NCBI GenBank assembly: GCA_030549775.1
Contig: CM060174.1
Span: 49,112,707-49,176,706, forward strand
Direction of reading: 5' to 3'
Length of the DNA stretch: 64,000 nt
Source of the DNA: Tamarix chinensis
Taxonomy: Eukaryota; Streptophyta; Magnoliopsida; Caryophyllales; Tamaricaceae
Shown here piece after piece: positions 35,401 to 46,195 of the stretch; within the stretch, counting starts at the first letter, position 1, and every line of letters begins with the position of its first letter. Made by a program: the position numbers and the translations under genes. The notes under the pieces are model-generated. The model worked only from the letters and a program-made list of their open reading frames with translations, made no database searches and was not told where the DNA came from.

Positions 35401-36589
35401 ATATATCCTACTTCCTTCCCTCCCCTTTGATTCACATCACAAGTCTTGGGCTAGGAGCTATAAATCAAAAAAATTTCTTATAATGTACCAATATTATAAA
35501 ATTCGACACTTACATGTAAACAAATAAATCACAAATGCATACCAACTCCTCTTCAAAGCCTGCATAGCCTTTGCGTGACATATTATGCCATTATTTATTC
35601 TACTTTACAATCTCTTTATTTTTGGCACTTTTTTTCCTATATGACAAGCCAAATCATAGTCACATGGTTATTTCAATATTAAGCACAATACTGGGGTCGA
35701 TACAAAAATTTTAATTGTTATCTAACAAATACCTTAAAATCCCCTTGTAAGATGATATTCAATAAATTGGTTCCAACTTTCTTGATCGATGAAACCATAT
35801 CATTTAGGTGGGTTCTGCCGTAGAGAATTATCCCTCTTTCTGTACATTTTCCTACGAGCTAAATATGACCTAAATGACAAAAATAAATAAAAAGAGTGGC
35901 AGAGCCACAAAAGAATAAGGAGGGAGGCACAGGCATTGAGAGGAACGAGCCTTCAAAGGCTCGGATGCTGAGGAAGCCGTAGGGAAGAGAAATAGGGTTC
36001 AACAACATGAGGGGACCGCATGGAAATCGAGGAGGCACACGGAAGACAAAGAACAGAAGAACAGCAATCGGCGCACGGAAAAAAAGAAGAAAAGGAATTA
36101 TTTGCACAAAAATCTATAATATCGAGAGAAGAAGGAATATGGAAGAAATTTACCCCGTAGAATTTATTTCAGATAAAATTAATTTTTATTTGAATAAATT
36201 TTTGATCTTTTATCTATAATTAATTTTAGTTATTTATTTCTCTATTTTTAATTTATATTTTGGATATATATTTCTTTGTAATTAATTCAATAACTATGGC
36301 TGGCTGAATATTGGTTGCTAGGGAATAAATTGAAACCCTAGATTAGGATTTGAAGTAAAATTTTATTTTCCTTGTTTCGTGATATTGTTCCTTGACTCTA
36401 TTTTAATTGCTATCATTTATATATATAATTCTGTCAAGTATAATTTATTTGGCGCATGCCCTGTTCTAGTTTCCTCATAAGTGACACTATGTTATTGACC
36501 TGCTAGGTGGCCATATAAATATACTAGAATTTATATATATAAATTGCAGTTATGTTAGATAACAATTTGATGTGGTTTTTATCAAAGTA
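35401..36589. other. Unassigned spacer between two inverted LTRs
   Basis: No domain is recognised. The part at 35880-36110 is purine-rich and less AT-rich (gag-like 'gaggaggcacacggaagaca'), and the rest is AT-rich. The ORFs here (35859-36107 minus, 36007-36219 plus) have no family marks. Confidence 0.5.
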
Positions 36590-37382
36590 ACGGAAGGTTG
36601 GAACGAAATTTTTATTAGAAGCAGTCACCCACGATCTAATGCAAAAAGAATAAAGTGATTTGGTGGATTATAGACGAAGAAATTGATGTTACAAGATGAA
36701 GGTGTTTCAGCAAATTTGAAGGTGTTCAAATGTGTCGTGTGAAGATAGATTTGAGGAAGGATTAATCCCGGATTTTCCTTGCTCAATACAAACCCAAAAG
36801 GGAGGATTAGACTTTAGCTCTCTTGCTTAAATTTTTATCAAAATTATTATTATTCATTCTATTCAATTCTCTCCCCACAAAGTTGTGCACAACATGGTTT
36901 ATATAGGAGAAGGAATAAGCTTGGTGGTGACTAGCTTAAAACATCCGAGTTTAGTCCCTTAATTCAGCCCATTAATCATGGTTGAATTAAGACCATATTA
37001 ACTTTAATCCAAAGCATAATATCATTGGTTAAATGATACTAAGGAATAATATTACAAAGCTATACAATAGATTAAGATACATACATGAAATTATAGCCAT
37101 ACCCTAACTTACATAAAATATACTTAGGGTTAGGGTTTACAACAAGTTTATAAAAAAAGTGAATATCATCACTCTATCTCTTGTTGTAATGTATCATCCC
37201 ATGTATGTCATAGCCTTACATGCCTTGGAATACTTGTACACATCAATGTGTATGAACATCATCTTCTTGCAAATATGTAACATACCTACAAGAATAACTT
37301 GAATGTTTTTCAATGTCAAGCATATTAGAATTATCAAGAATATTTAACATGATAGGCTCCAATATTATGAAAGCTAAATCAT
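36590..37382 (-). mobile_element. Gypsy LTR in minus orientation, interrupted at 37382
   Basis: A minus TATA box (CCTATATAAA) is at 36898-36907. The last 436 bases (36947-37382) are repeated with about six differences at 46196-46631, where the LTR continues to its edge at about 46704. So the gag-only element sits inside this LTR, with a 436-bp duplicated flank. Confidence 0.75.
36947..37382. repeat. 436-bp direct duplication, left copy
   Basis: It runs from 'gagtttagtccc' to 'aaagctaaatcat' and equals 46196-46631 except for about six substitutions. A short filler (ggttagattagaat) joins it to the truncated 5' LTR. Confidence 0.95.
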
Positions 37383-37659
37383 GGTTAGATTAGAATTATG
37401 GATTAGGTGTCCTTGTCGGTAGGGTACTGAGTTAGCTTTATGCACCAGTACGACCAGGGTACCTTTGCGTCCTTAGGTTCATGGTTGAAGGGTACTGAGT
37501 AGCTGATATGCACCGGTACGACCGGTGTACCTTTATTTCCCGGGTTATCGATCTCCCATTCGAGGCAAATAAATATGATTGATGTGCTGATTAAAGAAAG
37601 GAAAGATACTATTATTGAAAGTGAAATATTAATGAGCCGGGCCCAGATGATTATGATAT

Positions 37660-38360
37660 TGAGTACCGGTCGATCGGTTATAATAGTGGCCAGGAGCGTT
37701 GTGCCCTGGATGATGAGTTATATATATCCTGGTCCACCGGTTATAATAGTGGCCAAGAGCGTTGTGCCCTGGATGATGATTCTTTATATATCCCGGTTCA
37801 CCGGTTATAATAGTGGCCAGGAGCGTTGTGTCCTGGATGATGATTCTTTATATATCCCGGTCCACCGGTTATAATAGTGGCTAGGAGCGTTGTGCCCTGG
37901 ATGATGAGTTATCTGTATTCCGGTCCACCGGCAATAATAGTGGGGGTCCCGAGCTCAATAAAATAGGTTATGTATGTGAATAAGATTATGAAAAAATACT
38001 AATCACTTATAGTGGAACACCATGTGAGTCGGGGCCAGACCGGTCCACCGGTAAATAATAGTGGTCAGGTGCATTCTGCCCTGTGTGTTTATCTTCCGGT
38101 CCACCGGCAATAATAGTGGGGGTTCAGAGCTCAATAAAATCGGTTATGTATGTGAATAAGATTATGGAAAAATACTAATCACTTATAGTGGAACACCATG
38201 TGAGTCGGGGCCAGACCAGTCCACCGGCAAATAATAGTGGTCAGGTGCGTTCTGCCCTGTGTGTTTATCTTCCGGTCCACCGGCAATAACAATGGTCAGA
38301 GGCGTTCTGCCCTGAGTGTATACTTTCCGGTCCACCGGCTATAATAGTGGGGTTCTCGCA
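37660..38360 (+). repeat. LTR unit array, 5' copy (expanded)
   Basis: Four 'gttataatagtggccaggag' units are followed by two higher-order blocks that begin 'gtggaacaccatgtgagtcg'. The 3' LTR has three units and one block (45030-45490). Confidence 0.88.
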
Positions 38361-38918
38361 CTCACATGGATATAAAATATGATATTGATTGAATGATGAT
38401 GGAATAATGGTCTAAGGCCCGAATGTATTGATCTCACACTATGACATGGCTTAAGGCCCAAAGTATCGATCGTGACCTATAAATTATTATGTATGTTATT
38501 GTTGTGCATGCACTTCATATTATTCAGGTGTGTAGTTTGCATTTTGTGCCGTATGCGGACCTGTCTTTAAGTGTGGTATTAAAGGGTTACTCAGTACCGT
38601 AGTACTGAAGGGATTCCCTATATGGGGCCCCTGCCTATTCAATGGGCAGTGCCCTTACAGGTTTTTCAGGTGCTACTCAAGTGGGCTACGGGAAAGAGAG
38701 TAAGGAGTTATCCGGTATCGTTAGGGTTTTCCCTCCTTCTTCGTTTAATTCCCTGGTTTTGATGTTATGTTGGTACTTTAACCACCATCGGTGGATTTTA
38801 TTCCTGAAAACGATTTGATGCGCTACTCTGTTTTAAATATGTTGAAGTTCTTGCAATTTACTCTGATTTATGCATGTTGAATGTCTTTCGAATTGTATTT
38901 CATTTTCTTAGCCTTAGC

Positions 38919-38962
38919 ACTTAGTACTGGAACGGTATGAGTGAACCGGTCTGGTACTAAGT
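38919..38962 (+). other. Conserved LTR stem-loop
   Basis: ACTTAGTACTGG (38919-38930) and CTGGTACTAAGT (38951-38962) with a 20-nt loop. The copy in the 3' LTR (46050-46093) has two changes, and both turn Watson-Crick pairs into G-U pairs. Confidence 0.8.
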
Positions 38963-39064
38963 GTGGCGGTAATACTCCCAAAGTTCACGTTTTATTTATC
39001 TGCTTCCGCTAATCTTCATTTTAATTAACGAAATTTTTTAGTAGTGAATTTTGGGGGTGTTACA

Positions 39065-39675
39065 ATATGGTATCAGAGCTGGTTTCAACCGCTTTTCCAA
39101 TTTTAATCTTTTTAAGCTGATACCACAAGTTGGTATCAGAGCGGTTGGTCCTTTGGCCACGCTCGTTTCGAATATAAATTTGGTTTTTGAAATTTGTATT
39201 TGATTTTGAAGCATGTTTTGGCCAAGTTCTTGGTTTTAATCCTTTCAAGCTGATACCACAATATGGTATCAGAGCTGGTTTCGACCACGCTTTCAGTTTT
39301 AATCTTTTTAAGCTGATACCACAATATGGTATCAGAGCGTTGGTTTCGATAACCACGCTTTTATTTTGAAAATTTCCGGTTTGATAAAGTTTTTCTCGTT
39401 TCAACAACATGTACATTCAGAATTGATTTCAAAAACCCCTTCCAATTTCAAATACTAAGTTGATACGACAAGTTGGTATCAACACTTCATTTGACAACTC
39501 TTTCAATTTTAAATGGTTTACACAGATACCTCAAATGGTGTTAATGTTAGTTTTCGACCACTTTTGTAATTTCAAGCATTTTAAGCTAGTACCACAAGTT
39601 GGTATCAAATATTTTCATAAAACCCTTCCTAATTTTTAAACGTTTTGAGTTGATACTACTAGTAAGTATCAAATT
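39065..39675 (+). repeat. Primer-binding site followed by a palindromic PBS-like array
   Basis: The first site TGGTATCAGAGC is at 39068-39079, directly after the LTR, and fits plant initiator tRNA-Met. The motif then recurs at about 39131, 39263, 39327, 39473, 39533, 39599 and 39665, with decay along the array. From the second copy on, it is preceded by its own inverse, as in 'gataccacaatatggtatc', so each is a near-perfect palindrome. Units end 'ggtttcgaccacgc'. The last copies are weak. Confidence 0.85.
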
Positions 39676-39861
39676 TTTTCACTAAATTATTAAAGTATAA
39701 AAGAATTATTCTAAAGTTTTTCCCTAATTCTCTCTTTTGGTTTCAAAAACCAGATTAGTTCTGAGAGTTGGGTATGGGTAGAATAAGTGACCTAGGTTAG
39801 ATCACCTAGCTTGAGAAATAGCACCTTCCCTAACAGACTTCTGTTTTACAGCTAACTCAAC

Positions 39862-40929
39862 ATGGACCGAGACGAATGAATCAACAATCTAGAGAGGACG
39901 TTTGAAGTACTCATGGGATTAGCTCAACGTTCCTCGTTGCCTCAACCTCAAGCTACTTTACCTTCGACAAGTATTGGAGAGGATTGGCTCAATAGGGTTT
40001 CACGTCATCGACCCCCGACCTACGACGGAAAAGAAGACCCCGTGGCCTTAGAGAACTGGCTACGAGATTTTGATAGGACTTTCGAGGCACTCAATTGCCC
40101 TGAGGAACGAAGGACAAACATCGCGGCGTATTTCCTTCGAGGACCAGCCGATACTTGGTAGGAAGACCTTCGAAACCAAGGAGGACGACCAGTATCTTGG
40201 GAAGACTTCAAGACCACCATCCGCACGCGTTTCTACACGAAAAGCCTCAAAAGGGCCAAACTCAAGGAATTTATGGAGCTGACGCAAGGAAACCTATCGG
40301 TCCGAGAGTACTACGCACGATTCACGGAGTTGCTGAGGTTCGCCCCCGGGATAGCAGCTAGCAAGGCAACGAAAATCTTTCAATTCGAGCAAGGACTTCG
40401 ATTCATCATCCGAAGCATGATGGGCGCTGACTTTTTCCACGACCTGAGTACGGTGTATGAGCGAGCATGTAACGCCGATGCCTTGATCAAAGAACAAGCG
40501 TCCATCCTAGGCAAGAGGAAGAATGAAGAGATCGAGTCCGAAGAAAAGAGTTATCACCCTAGTAGTAAGGTTTTGCGGGTCCAGCCTCAACTTCAAACTA
40601 AAGTTCGGCGTAAGAAGAATCAAAGTGCTCCCAAAACAAAGGCTAGCAAGAGACCGGTCCGACATTACCATTGTCGACGTTGCAAAAGAGATCATCCAGG
40701 AAAGGATTGCATGGGAAAGTTGGTTCAATGCTATGATTGTGGACAAATTGGTCACAGGAGCTACGAGTGCTACAGGGTACCCCGCGAAAGAATCCAGAAG
40801 ACACAACAACTATCGATTCAGCCGAATCAAGTGTTTGGAGCAACCTGTTCAAACTCGTTAACTGAAGCAGACGAGCAAACAATCGATCAGGATACAACTA
40901 CTTCAATTATACCTTCGGATCCCGTGTAA
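39862..40929 (+). pseudogene. Gag polyprotein of the gag-only element
   Basis: The frame starts at the ATG at 39862 (MDRDE), meets TGA at 39877 and TAG at 40159, and is otherwise open for 356 codons to 40929. The TAG stands where related Gags have Trp (after 'FLRGPADTW'). The Gag core is 'PPTYDGKEDPVALENWLRDF', 'FKTTIRTRFYTKSLKRAKLK', and 'LTQGNLSVREYYARFTELLR' with 'FEQGLR'. Near residues 265-300 are two zinc knuckles: CRRCKRDHPGKDC (one residue short in the middle) and CYDCGQIGHRSYEC (canonical CX2CX4HX4C). The basic stretch 'KRPVRHYHC' precedes them. It would bind genomic RNA and build particles. G+C is clearly higher than in the surroundings. Nothing follows that looks like protease. Confidence 0.85.
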
Positions 40930-40979
40930 TTATTATAGTATTAATAATGTGTGTGAAGTTGTTTTCCATAGTTAAGTAA

Positions 40980-41088
40980 GTTTTTCTTTAAGGGGGTAGT
41001 TACCCCAAGTAAGTTAGGATCCCTCTTTGTAACCCTAGTACCAAGGCGTAAACTTCGGGCACGAAGTTTTTCTTTAAGGGGGTAGTGA
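40980..41088 (+). promoter_or_regulatory. Polypurine tract, duplicated
   Basis: 'tttttctttaagggggtag' occurs at about 40980-40999 and again at 41068-41086. The second copy ends at the 3' LTR edge (41089) and is the likely primer for plus-strand DNA. The upstream copy lies 88 bp earlier. Confidence 0.75.
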
Positions 41089-41401
41089 TGTAATCCCCCA
41101 AAATTTTAGAAAACCTATAATTAAATAAATAACTTATTTGAAATAAATTAGCTTTTAAAATTATTTAGTTTAATTATTTTATTGATTTTGAGTATGTAAA
41201 TTTGGATAGGAGTATTTAATAAATTAAAAATAAATATCTTGTTATTTTATCATATTATTTTTATTTAAATAATTTCTCAAACTAATATTTTACCAAAATT
41301 AGCCTTTTTGAACCAATATAACAAATTATATCGAATTAAATTATTAAATTAAAAATTTATCAAAACTATTATATTTTATTATTTTATAAATTAAATTAAA
41401 T

Positions 41402-42600
41402 TATTTCCTCCTATTTTTCCTTTTCCCTCTCTTTCCTTCTTCTTTTCCTTCTCCTTTTCTCCTTTCCTCCTTCCTTTCTTTTCCTTTTTTTTTCTTCTTT
41501 TCCTGGCTCGGGCTGCCAGGTTTGTACCCTCCTTGCGCCTGGGCCAGCGACCCATTCCTCCCCTCGCCCCAGCCACGCACAGCCCGACCCCCTCTCCTTT
41601 TTTTCCCCTCTTCCCCTCACCCTGGACCGGCCCAGATTTTTCTTTTCCCTACGCCGGACCGGTTCGGTCTCCCTCCCTCTCCCTTCTTTCTTTCTTCTCC
41701 ACCCTCCTCAACACAGCAGCCCGATCAGTCCCCTTCGCCATGACTGCCACCAGCTGCTGCCTCCCGCTGCCACTTCCTGCAACCACTACCACCTTCTGCC
41801 ACCATTTGTCTCTCCCTCTCTCTCTCTCTCCCCTGCATTTTTCACCAAATTAGAACTGGGCAGCCATGCACCCCGTCCCGCATGGCTCCCCTTACCCTCT
41901 TCGCCAACCTCCCCCTGCCACCCTGCGATGCCCTACCACCCTAAGCCTGCCATCCGATCAGCCCCTATTCCCCTACCCTTCCTCCTCTTTTTCTTCTCCC
42001 CTTTCAGCCATTTCCCTGTCCATTGTTGTCGAGCCCCTCACCCCCGATCCTCCCTTCTCTCTCTCATTTTCTTCCTCTCCCATTTCCACCCTGTTTTTGC
42101 GTCGCCACCACCGTCCGCCGCTCCTGCCGCCTCACCAACACCCTGCACCGCTCCCCGACAACCTCCACCTCAACCTTGCACCACCACAACGTCCCTCCCG
42201 AGCCATCCCGCAGCCCTCTTCCTCCCCTCTTCTTTTTCTCCCTATTTTTCACCCTCTCGACAGCCCACCTGCAACCCCTCCTTCCGCCGCCTTCCGGCCG
42301 CCTATGCCGCCGCCCAGACCACCAATCTCCTCCCTGCAACCTCCTCTACCACCCCCATACTTTATTTTTCCGAAAACAGCCCTTGCACCCCTCCATTTTT
42401 CCCTCCACTTTTCCTTCCTTCTCAACCCTTCCACCTCGACCCACTTCAACAGCCACCTTCGCCACCTCACCGCCGCCGCCTCAGCCGCCCTTGGCCGCCA
42501 ACAATCCATCCCCAGCATCCACCTACACCCCCTCTTCACTCCTGCACCATCCCCTTGCCTCCAAACCTCCCCCATCTACCTTCTTTCCTAGCCCAAATAC
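41402..42600 (+). other. Pyrimidine tract and C-rich block of the LTR
   Basis: The first 100 bases are nearly pure C/T, then C-rich DNA follows to about 42600. Because TAA, TAG and TGA are rare in such DNA, all three forward frames are open for about 200 codons (41866-42616), and this cannot be taken as coding. The same strand bias is seen in the equivalent block of every giant LTR copy. Confidence 0.8.
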
Positions 42601-43299
42601 CCTAACCCGAAAATAATGGATTTTTCTCCCTTCACCCGCTTTGAGCCCTTTTCTCCCCATGATTATGCATGAAACTCACGTTGTTCATGCAGCGTGAGCT
42701 CCCCCTTATTTTGAAACTCATTTGGTTAAGTTTTGAGGTATATCCATATTTAATTAAAGTGTATTATTATTAAATAAATTTGTTTTATAAAGTTTTATCC
42801 TTTTTAACTTCTTATTTCTAACAATAATAACAGATATTATTTTTAGGTGTTGAGTTGCTAATTATGCTTGGTAAGATTTGATATTTTGCGGGATTAAGGT
42901 AACCGTTAATCCTCCCTTAAATATATGGAAAAACGCATGCTAGCACATTTAGGGTTTAGTATGATTTTATGCATGTTTTGTATGCTTAGCATGATATGTT
43001 TATGGTTTCTTATATTGCTTGTTAAAAAGAAAAAGCATGATAACTTTTGTGCCATATGTAGGTGTGTTAAATAAAGAAGGAGTTGGAATATGGATAGAAA
43101 TGTTAAATACTTGTTTATGATGTACCATGTTGTTAATGCATGAGGTATATAAATCAATGTGTGTAGTTGCTAATGAGTATTATGTTGAAAAATGACAAGT
43201 TGGTGAACTTAGATGATAAAAATGAAGTATTAATATCATTATTTTATGTAGTGTTAGTAAATTCATAAAAATTGTGAATAAAGGGGTTGAGTGGAAATT

Positions 43300-44345
43300 T
43301 TATAAGTGAAAAGGGTATTTCGGTAATTTTTGAGATAAAAGAATAATATGGAAATTTTATGATTAAATGGTCAAATGATAATTTACAAGTAAAGGATAAA
43401 ATTGTAAGTTGTGAGAAAGAAGGGTAAAATGGTAATTTTGGAAGTAGGGGTAAAATAGTAATTTTGGATGAAGGAGGGCACTATGGTAATTTTGGAGGTA
43501 AAGGGGCAAAATCGTAATTTCATAAGTAAAGGGTAATATGGTAAATTTTATAAGTGAATGGTGAAGTGGTAATTTATAAGTAAAGGGGTAATATGGTAAT
43601 TTGGGAAAGAAGGGCAAAATGGTAATTATGTAAGGAAAGATAAAGATGGTAATCTTGGATGTGAAGGGGTAAAATAGTAATTTGTAAAGTAAAAGATGTA
43701 AGGTGGTAATTTTCATAAATAAAAGGATATTATGGTAAAATTGGATGTAAGGGGTAAAATGGTAATTTTGTAAATAAAAGGATATTATGGTAAACTTGGG
43801 AGTAAGGGGTAACGTGGTAATTATGATAGCGACCAAAGGTAATTTAGAAATTAAATTATGATTGTAGAAGGGCAATTGGATAAGTATGATGCTATAGAAG
43901 GGTAATTTGGTAAATTAACCAATTAAAGGGCATTATGGTAATTTTAAATATGGAGAAGGGTAAAATTGGTAATTGCAATTATGAAGAGGGGTAAATTAAT
44001 TATGAGGAAGGTTAATTTGAAATTTATGATAATTGAAAAGGGTAAATGGCAATTAAAATAATTAAGAGAGGTAAAATGGTAATTATGATAAGGAGAAGGG
44101 CAATTTGGTAATTTATCCAACTCAAGGACAATTTAGTAATTATAGCAAAGGAGAAGGGTGATTTGGTAATATAACCAACTAAAAGGGAAATATGATAAGT
44201 GTAGTAATTATGAGGGGTGAATGGTGGTCTAAAAGGTGTAGGAGACAATTTGGTAATCTAAATTGGACAAGGGGTAATTTGGTAATTATGCAACCTTAAG
44301 GGTAATTTGGTAATTTATCAAGTAAGGAATGGATACTTAACAATT
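43300..44345 (+). repeat. LTR minisatellite, unit like 'gggtaaaatggtaattttgg'
   Basis: About thirty imperfect units of 28 to 38 bp in the same position as the 17745-19025 array and clearly related to it ('aaggggtaatatggtaattt'). The 170-codon minus ORF (43363-43875) is a read of the repeat. Confidence 0.88.
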
Positions 44346-45029
44346 ATATAAGTAAAGGGCAAATGAGTAGTTTGTACCTAACACATCTTTGAGATTGTGG
44401 AACATTAATATGATTAAATAATGCTGATTAGCCAAGTAAGAGTATTTGATAATTAGGATGGCCTTAAAGGTTTCTCTGTGATATTCTAGATAACCATCTT
44501 AATAAGAAATGATTAATGATATCAGAACGATCGAAAGTGAATAAGTATCGGATTATCGTGCTTTTCATGATCACCTAAATTAAGACACTATTACTTAAAG
44601 TGAAAGACCTCGAGATCGGGAATGGTGACTCCTTAGGGGTCGCTACCCTAAGGACGTGGTTTAGTCCACGATTATTCTGGTATTTGCTGGTGTGCCTTTG
44701 TGCCCCAGCCAGGCCCTATATCTTACTCTTTCTAGCTCTACGGACCTAGTTAGGGGGTATGCATACTTATGGATTAGGTGTCCTTGTCGGTAGGGTACTG
44801 AGTTAGCTTTATGCACCAGTACGACCAGGGTACCTTTGCGTCCTTGGGTTCATGGTTGAAGGGTACTGAGTGGCTGATATGCACCGGTACGACCGGTGTA
44901 CCTTTGTGTCCCAGGTTATCGATCTCCCATTCGAGGCAAATAAATATGATTGATGTGCTGATTAAAGAAATGAAAGATACTATTATTGAAAGTGAAATAT
45001 TAATGAGCCGGGCCCAGATGATTATGATA

Positions 45030-45490
45030 TTGAGTACCGGTCCACCGGTTATAATAGTGGCCAAGAGCGTTGTGCCCTGGATGATGAGTTATATATATCC
45101 CGGTCCACCGGTTATAATAGTGGCCAGGAGCGTTGTGCCCTAGATGATGATTCTTTATATATCCCAGTCCACCGGTTATAATAGTGGCCAGGAGCGTTGT
45201 GCCCTGGATGATGAGTTATCTATATTCCGGTCCACCGGCAATAATAGTGGGGGTCCCGAGCTCAATAAAATCGGTTATGTATATGAATAAGATTATGGAA
45301 AAATACTAATCACTTATAGTGGAACACCATGTGAGTCGGGACCAGACCGGTCCACCGGCAAATAATAGTGGTCAGGTGCGTTCTGCCCTGTGTGTTTATC
45401 TTCCGGTCCACCGGCAATAATAGTGGTCAGAGGCGTTCTGCCCTGAGTGTATACTTTCCGGTCCACCGGCTATAATAGTGGGGTTCTCGC
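45030..45490 (+). repeat. LTR unit array, 3' copy
   Basis: Three 'gttataatagtggccaggag' units, then one block that begins 'gtggaacaccatgtgagtcg', with 'ccggcaataatagtgg' and 'ggctataatagtggggttc' units. Confidence 0.88.
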
Positions 45491-46049
45491 ACTCACATGG
45501 ATATAAAATATGATATTGATTGAATGATGATGGAATAATGGATTAAGGCCCGAATGTATTGATCTCACACTATGACATGACTTAAGGCCCAAAGTATCGA
45601 TCTTGACCTATAAATTATTACGTATGTTATTGTTGTGCATGCACCTCATATTGTTCAGGTGTGTAGTTTGCATTTTGTGCCGTATGCGGACCTATATTTA
45701 AGTGTGGTATTAAAGGGTTACTCAGTACCGTAGTACTGAAGGGATTCCCTTTATGGGGCCCCTGCCTATTCAATGGGCAGTGCCCTTGCAGGTTTTTCAG
45801 GTGCTACTCAAGTGGGCTACGGGAAAGAGAGTAAGGAGTTATCCGGTATCGTTAGGGTTTTCCCTCCTTCTTCGTTTAATTCCCTGGTTTTGATGTTATG
45901 TTGGTACTTTAACCACCATCGGTGGATTTTATTCCTGAAAACGATTTGATGCGCTACTCTGTTTTAAATATGTTGAAGTTCTTGCAATTTACTCTGATTT
46001 ATGCATGTTGAATGTCTTTCGAATTGTATTTCATTTTCTTAGCCTTAGC

Positions 46050-46195
46050 ACTTGGTACTGGAACGGTATGAGTGAACCGGTCTGGTATTAAGTGTGGCGG
46101 TAATACTCCTAAAGTTCACGTTTTATTTATCTGCTTCCGCTAATCTTCCTTTTAATTAACGAAATTTTTCAGTAGTGAATTTTGGGGGTGTTACA
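46050..46195 (+). other. Stem-loops at the 3' LTR end
   Basis: ACTTGGTACTGG (46050-46061) pairs with CTGGTATTAAGT (46082-46093), using two G-U pairs, around 20 nt. The terminal arms 'ggtaatactcctaaagttcac' (about 46099) and 'gtgaattttgggggtgttac' (46175-46194) form the second. Confidence 0.75.

Larger units (their letters stand above)
37397..39064 (+). repeat. Truncated 5' LTR of the gag-only element
   Basis: Co-linear with 44767-46195. It lacks the first about 3.7 kb of the LTR. It carries one extra unit of about 65 bp ('ggttataatagtggccagga') and one extra block of about 182 bp relative to the 3' LTR. It ends GGGGGTGTTACA. Confidence 0.88.
37383..46195 (+). mobile_element. Gag-only (TR-GAG-like) LTR retrotransposon with giant LTRs
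   Basis: The 5' LTR is truncated (37397-39064). A tRNA-Met primer site starts at 39068, and a leader carries repeated primer-site copies. A Gag frame lies at 39862-40929, a polypurine tract ends at 41088, and a complete 5.1-kb 3' LTR lies at 41089-46195. The internal region is only 2.0 kb and lacks protease, RT and integrase. The element must have been moved by an autonomous relative, probably a Del/Tekay-type chromovirus by LTR end and primer type (inference). The LTRs differ by about 1 to 2 percent where I compared them (38701-39064 with 45832-46195), so insertion was fairly recent. The two in-frame stops in Gag may postdate insertion. Confidence 0.85.
41089..46195 (+). repeat. Complete 3' giant LTR (5107 bp)
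   Basis: It starts TGTAATCCCCCAAAATTTT and ends AATTTTGGGGGTGTTACA, so the two LTR tips form an 18-bp inverted repeat with few mismatches. In order it has AT-rich DNA, a pyrimidine tract, a C-rich block (41510-42600), 'ttaagttttgaggta', a minisatellite, a unit array, and stem-loops. It is the best-preserved full-length LTR in the window. Confidence 0.92.

Noticed and set aside
39060..39416. 118-codon minus ORF with repeated 'CGISLK' motifs
   Set aside because: It is an antisense reading of the primer-binding-site array.
41866..42616. Three long overlapping ORFs in all three forward frames
   Set aside because: All frames are open because the C-rich DNA lacks stop codons. The products are Pro/Ser/Leu low-complexity and no frame is favoured.
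44774..45143. ORFs on both strands over the LTR unit array
   Set aside because: They read the 65-bp repeat units. The homologous array at 37575-37874 gives a similar by-product.
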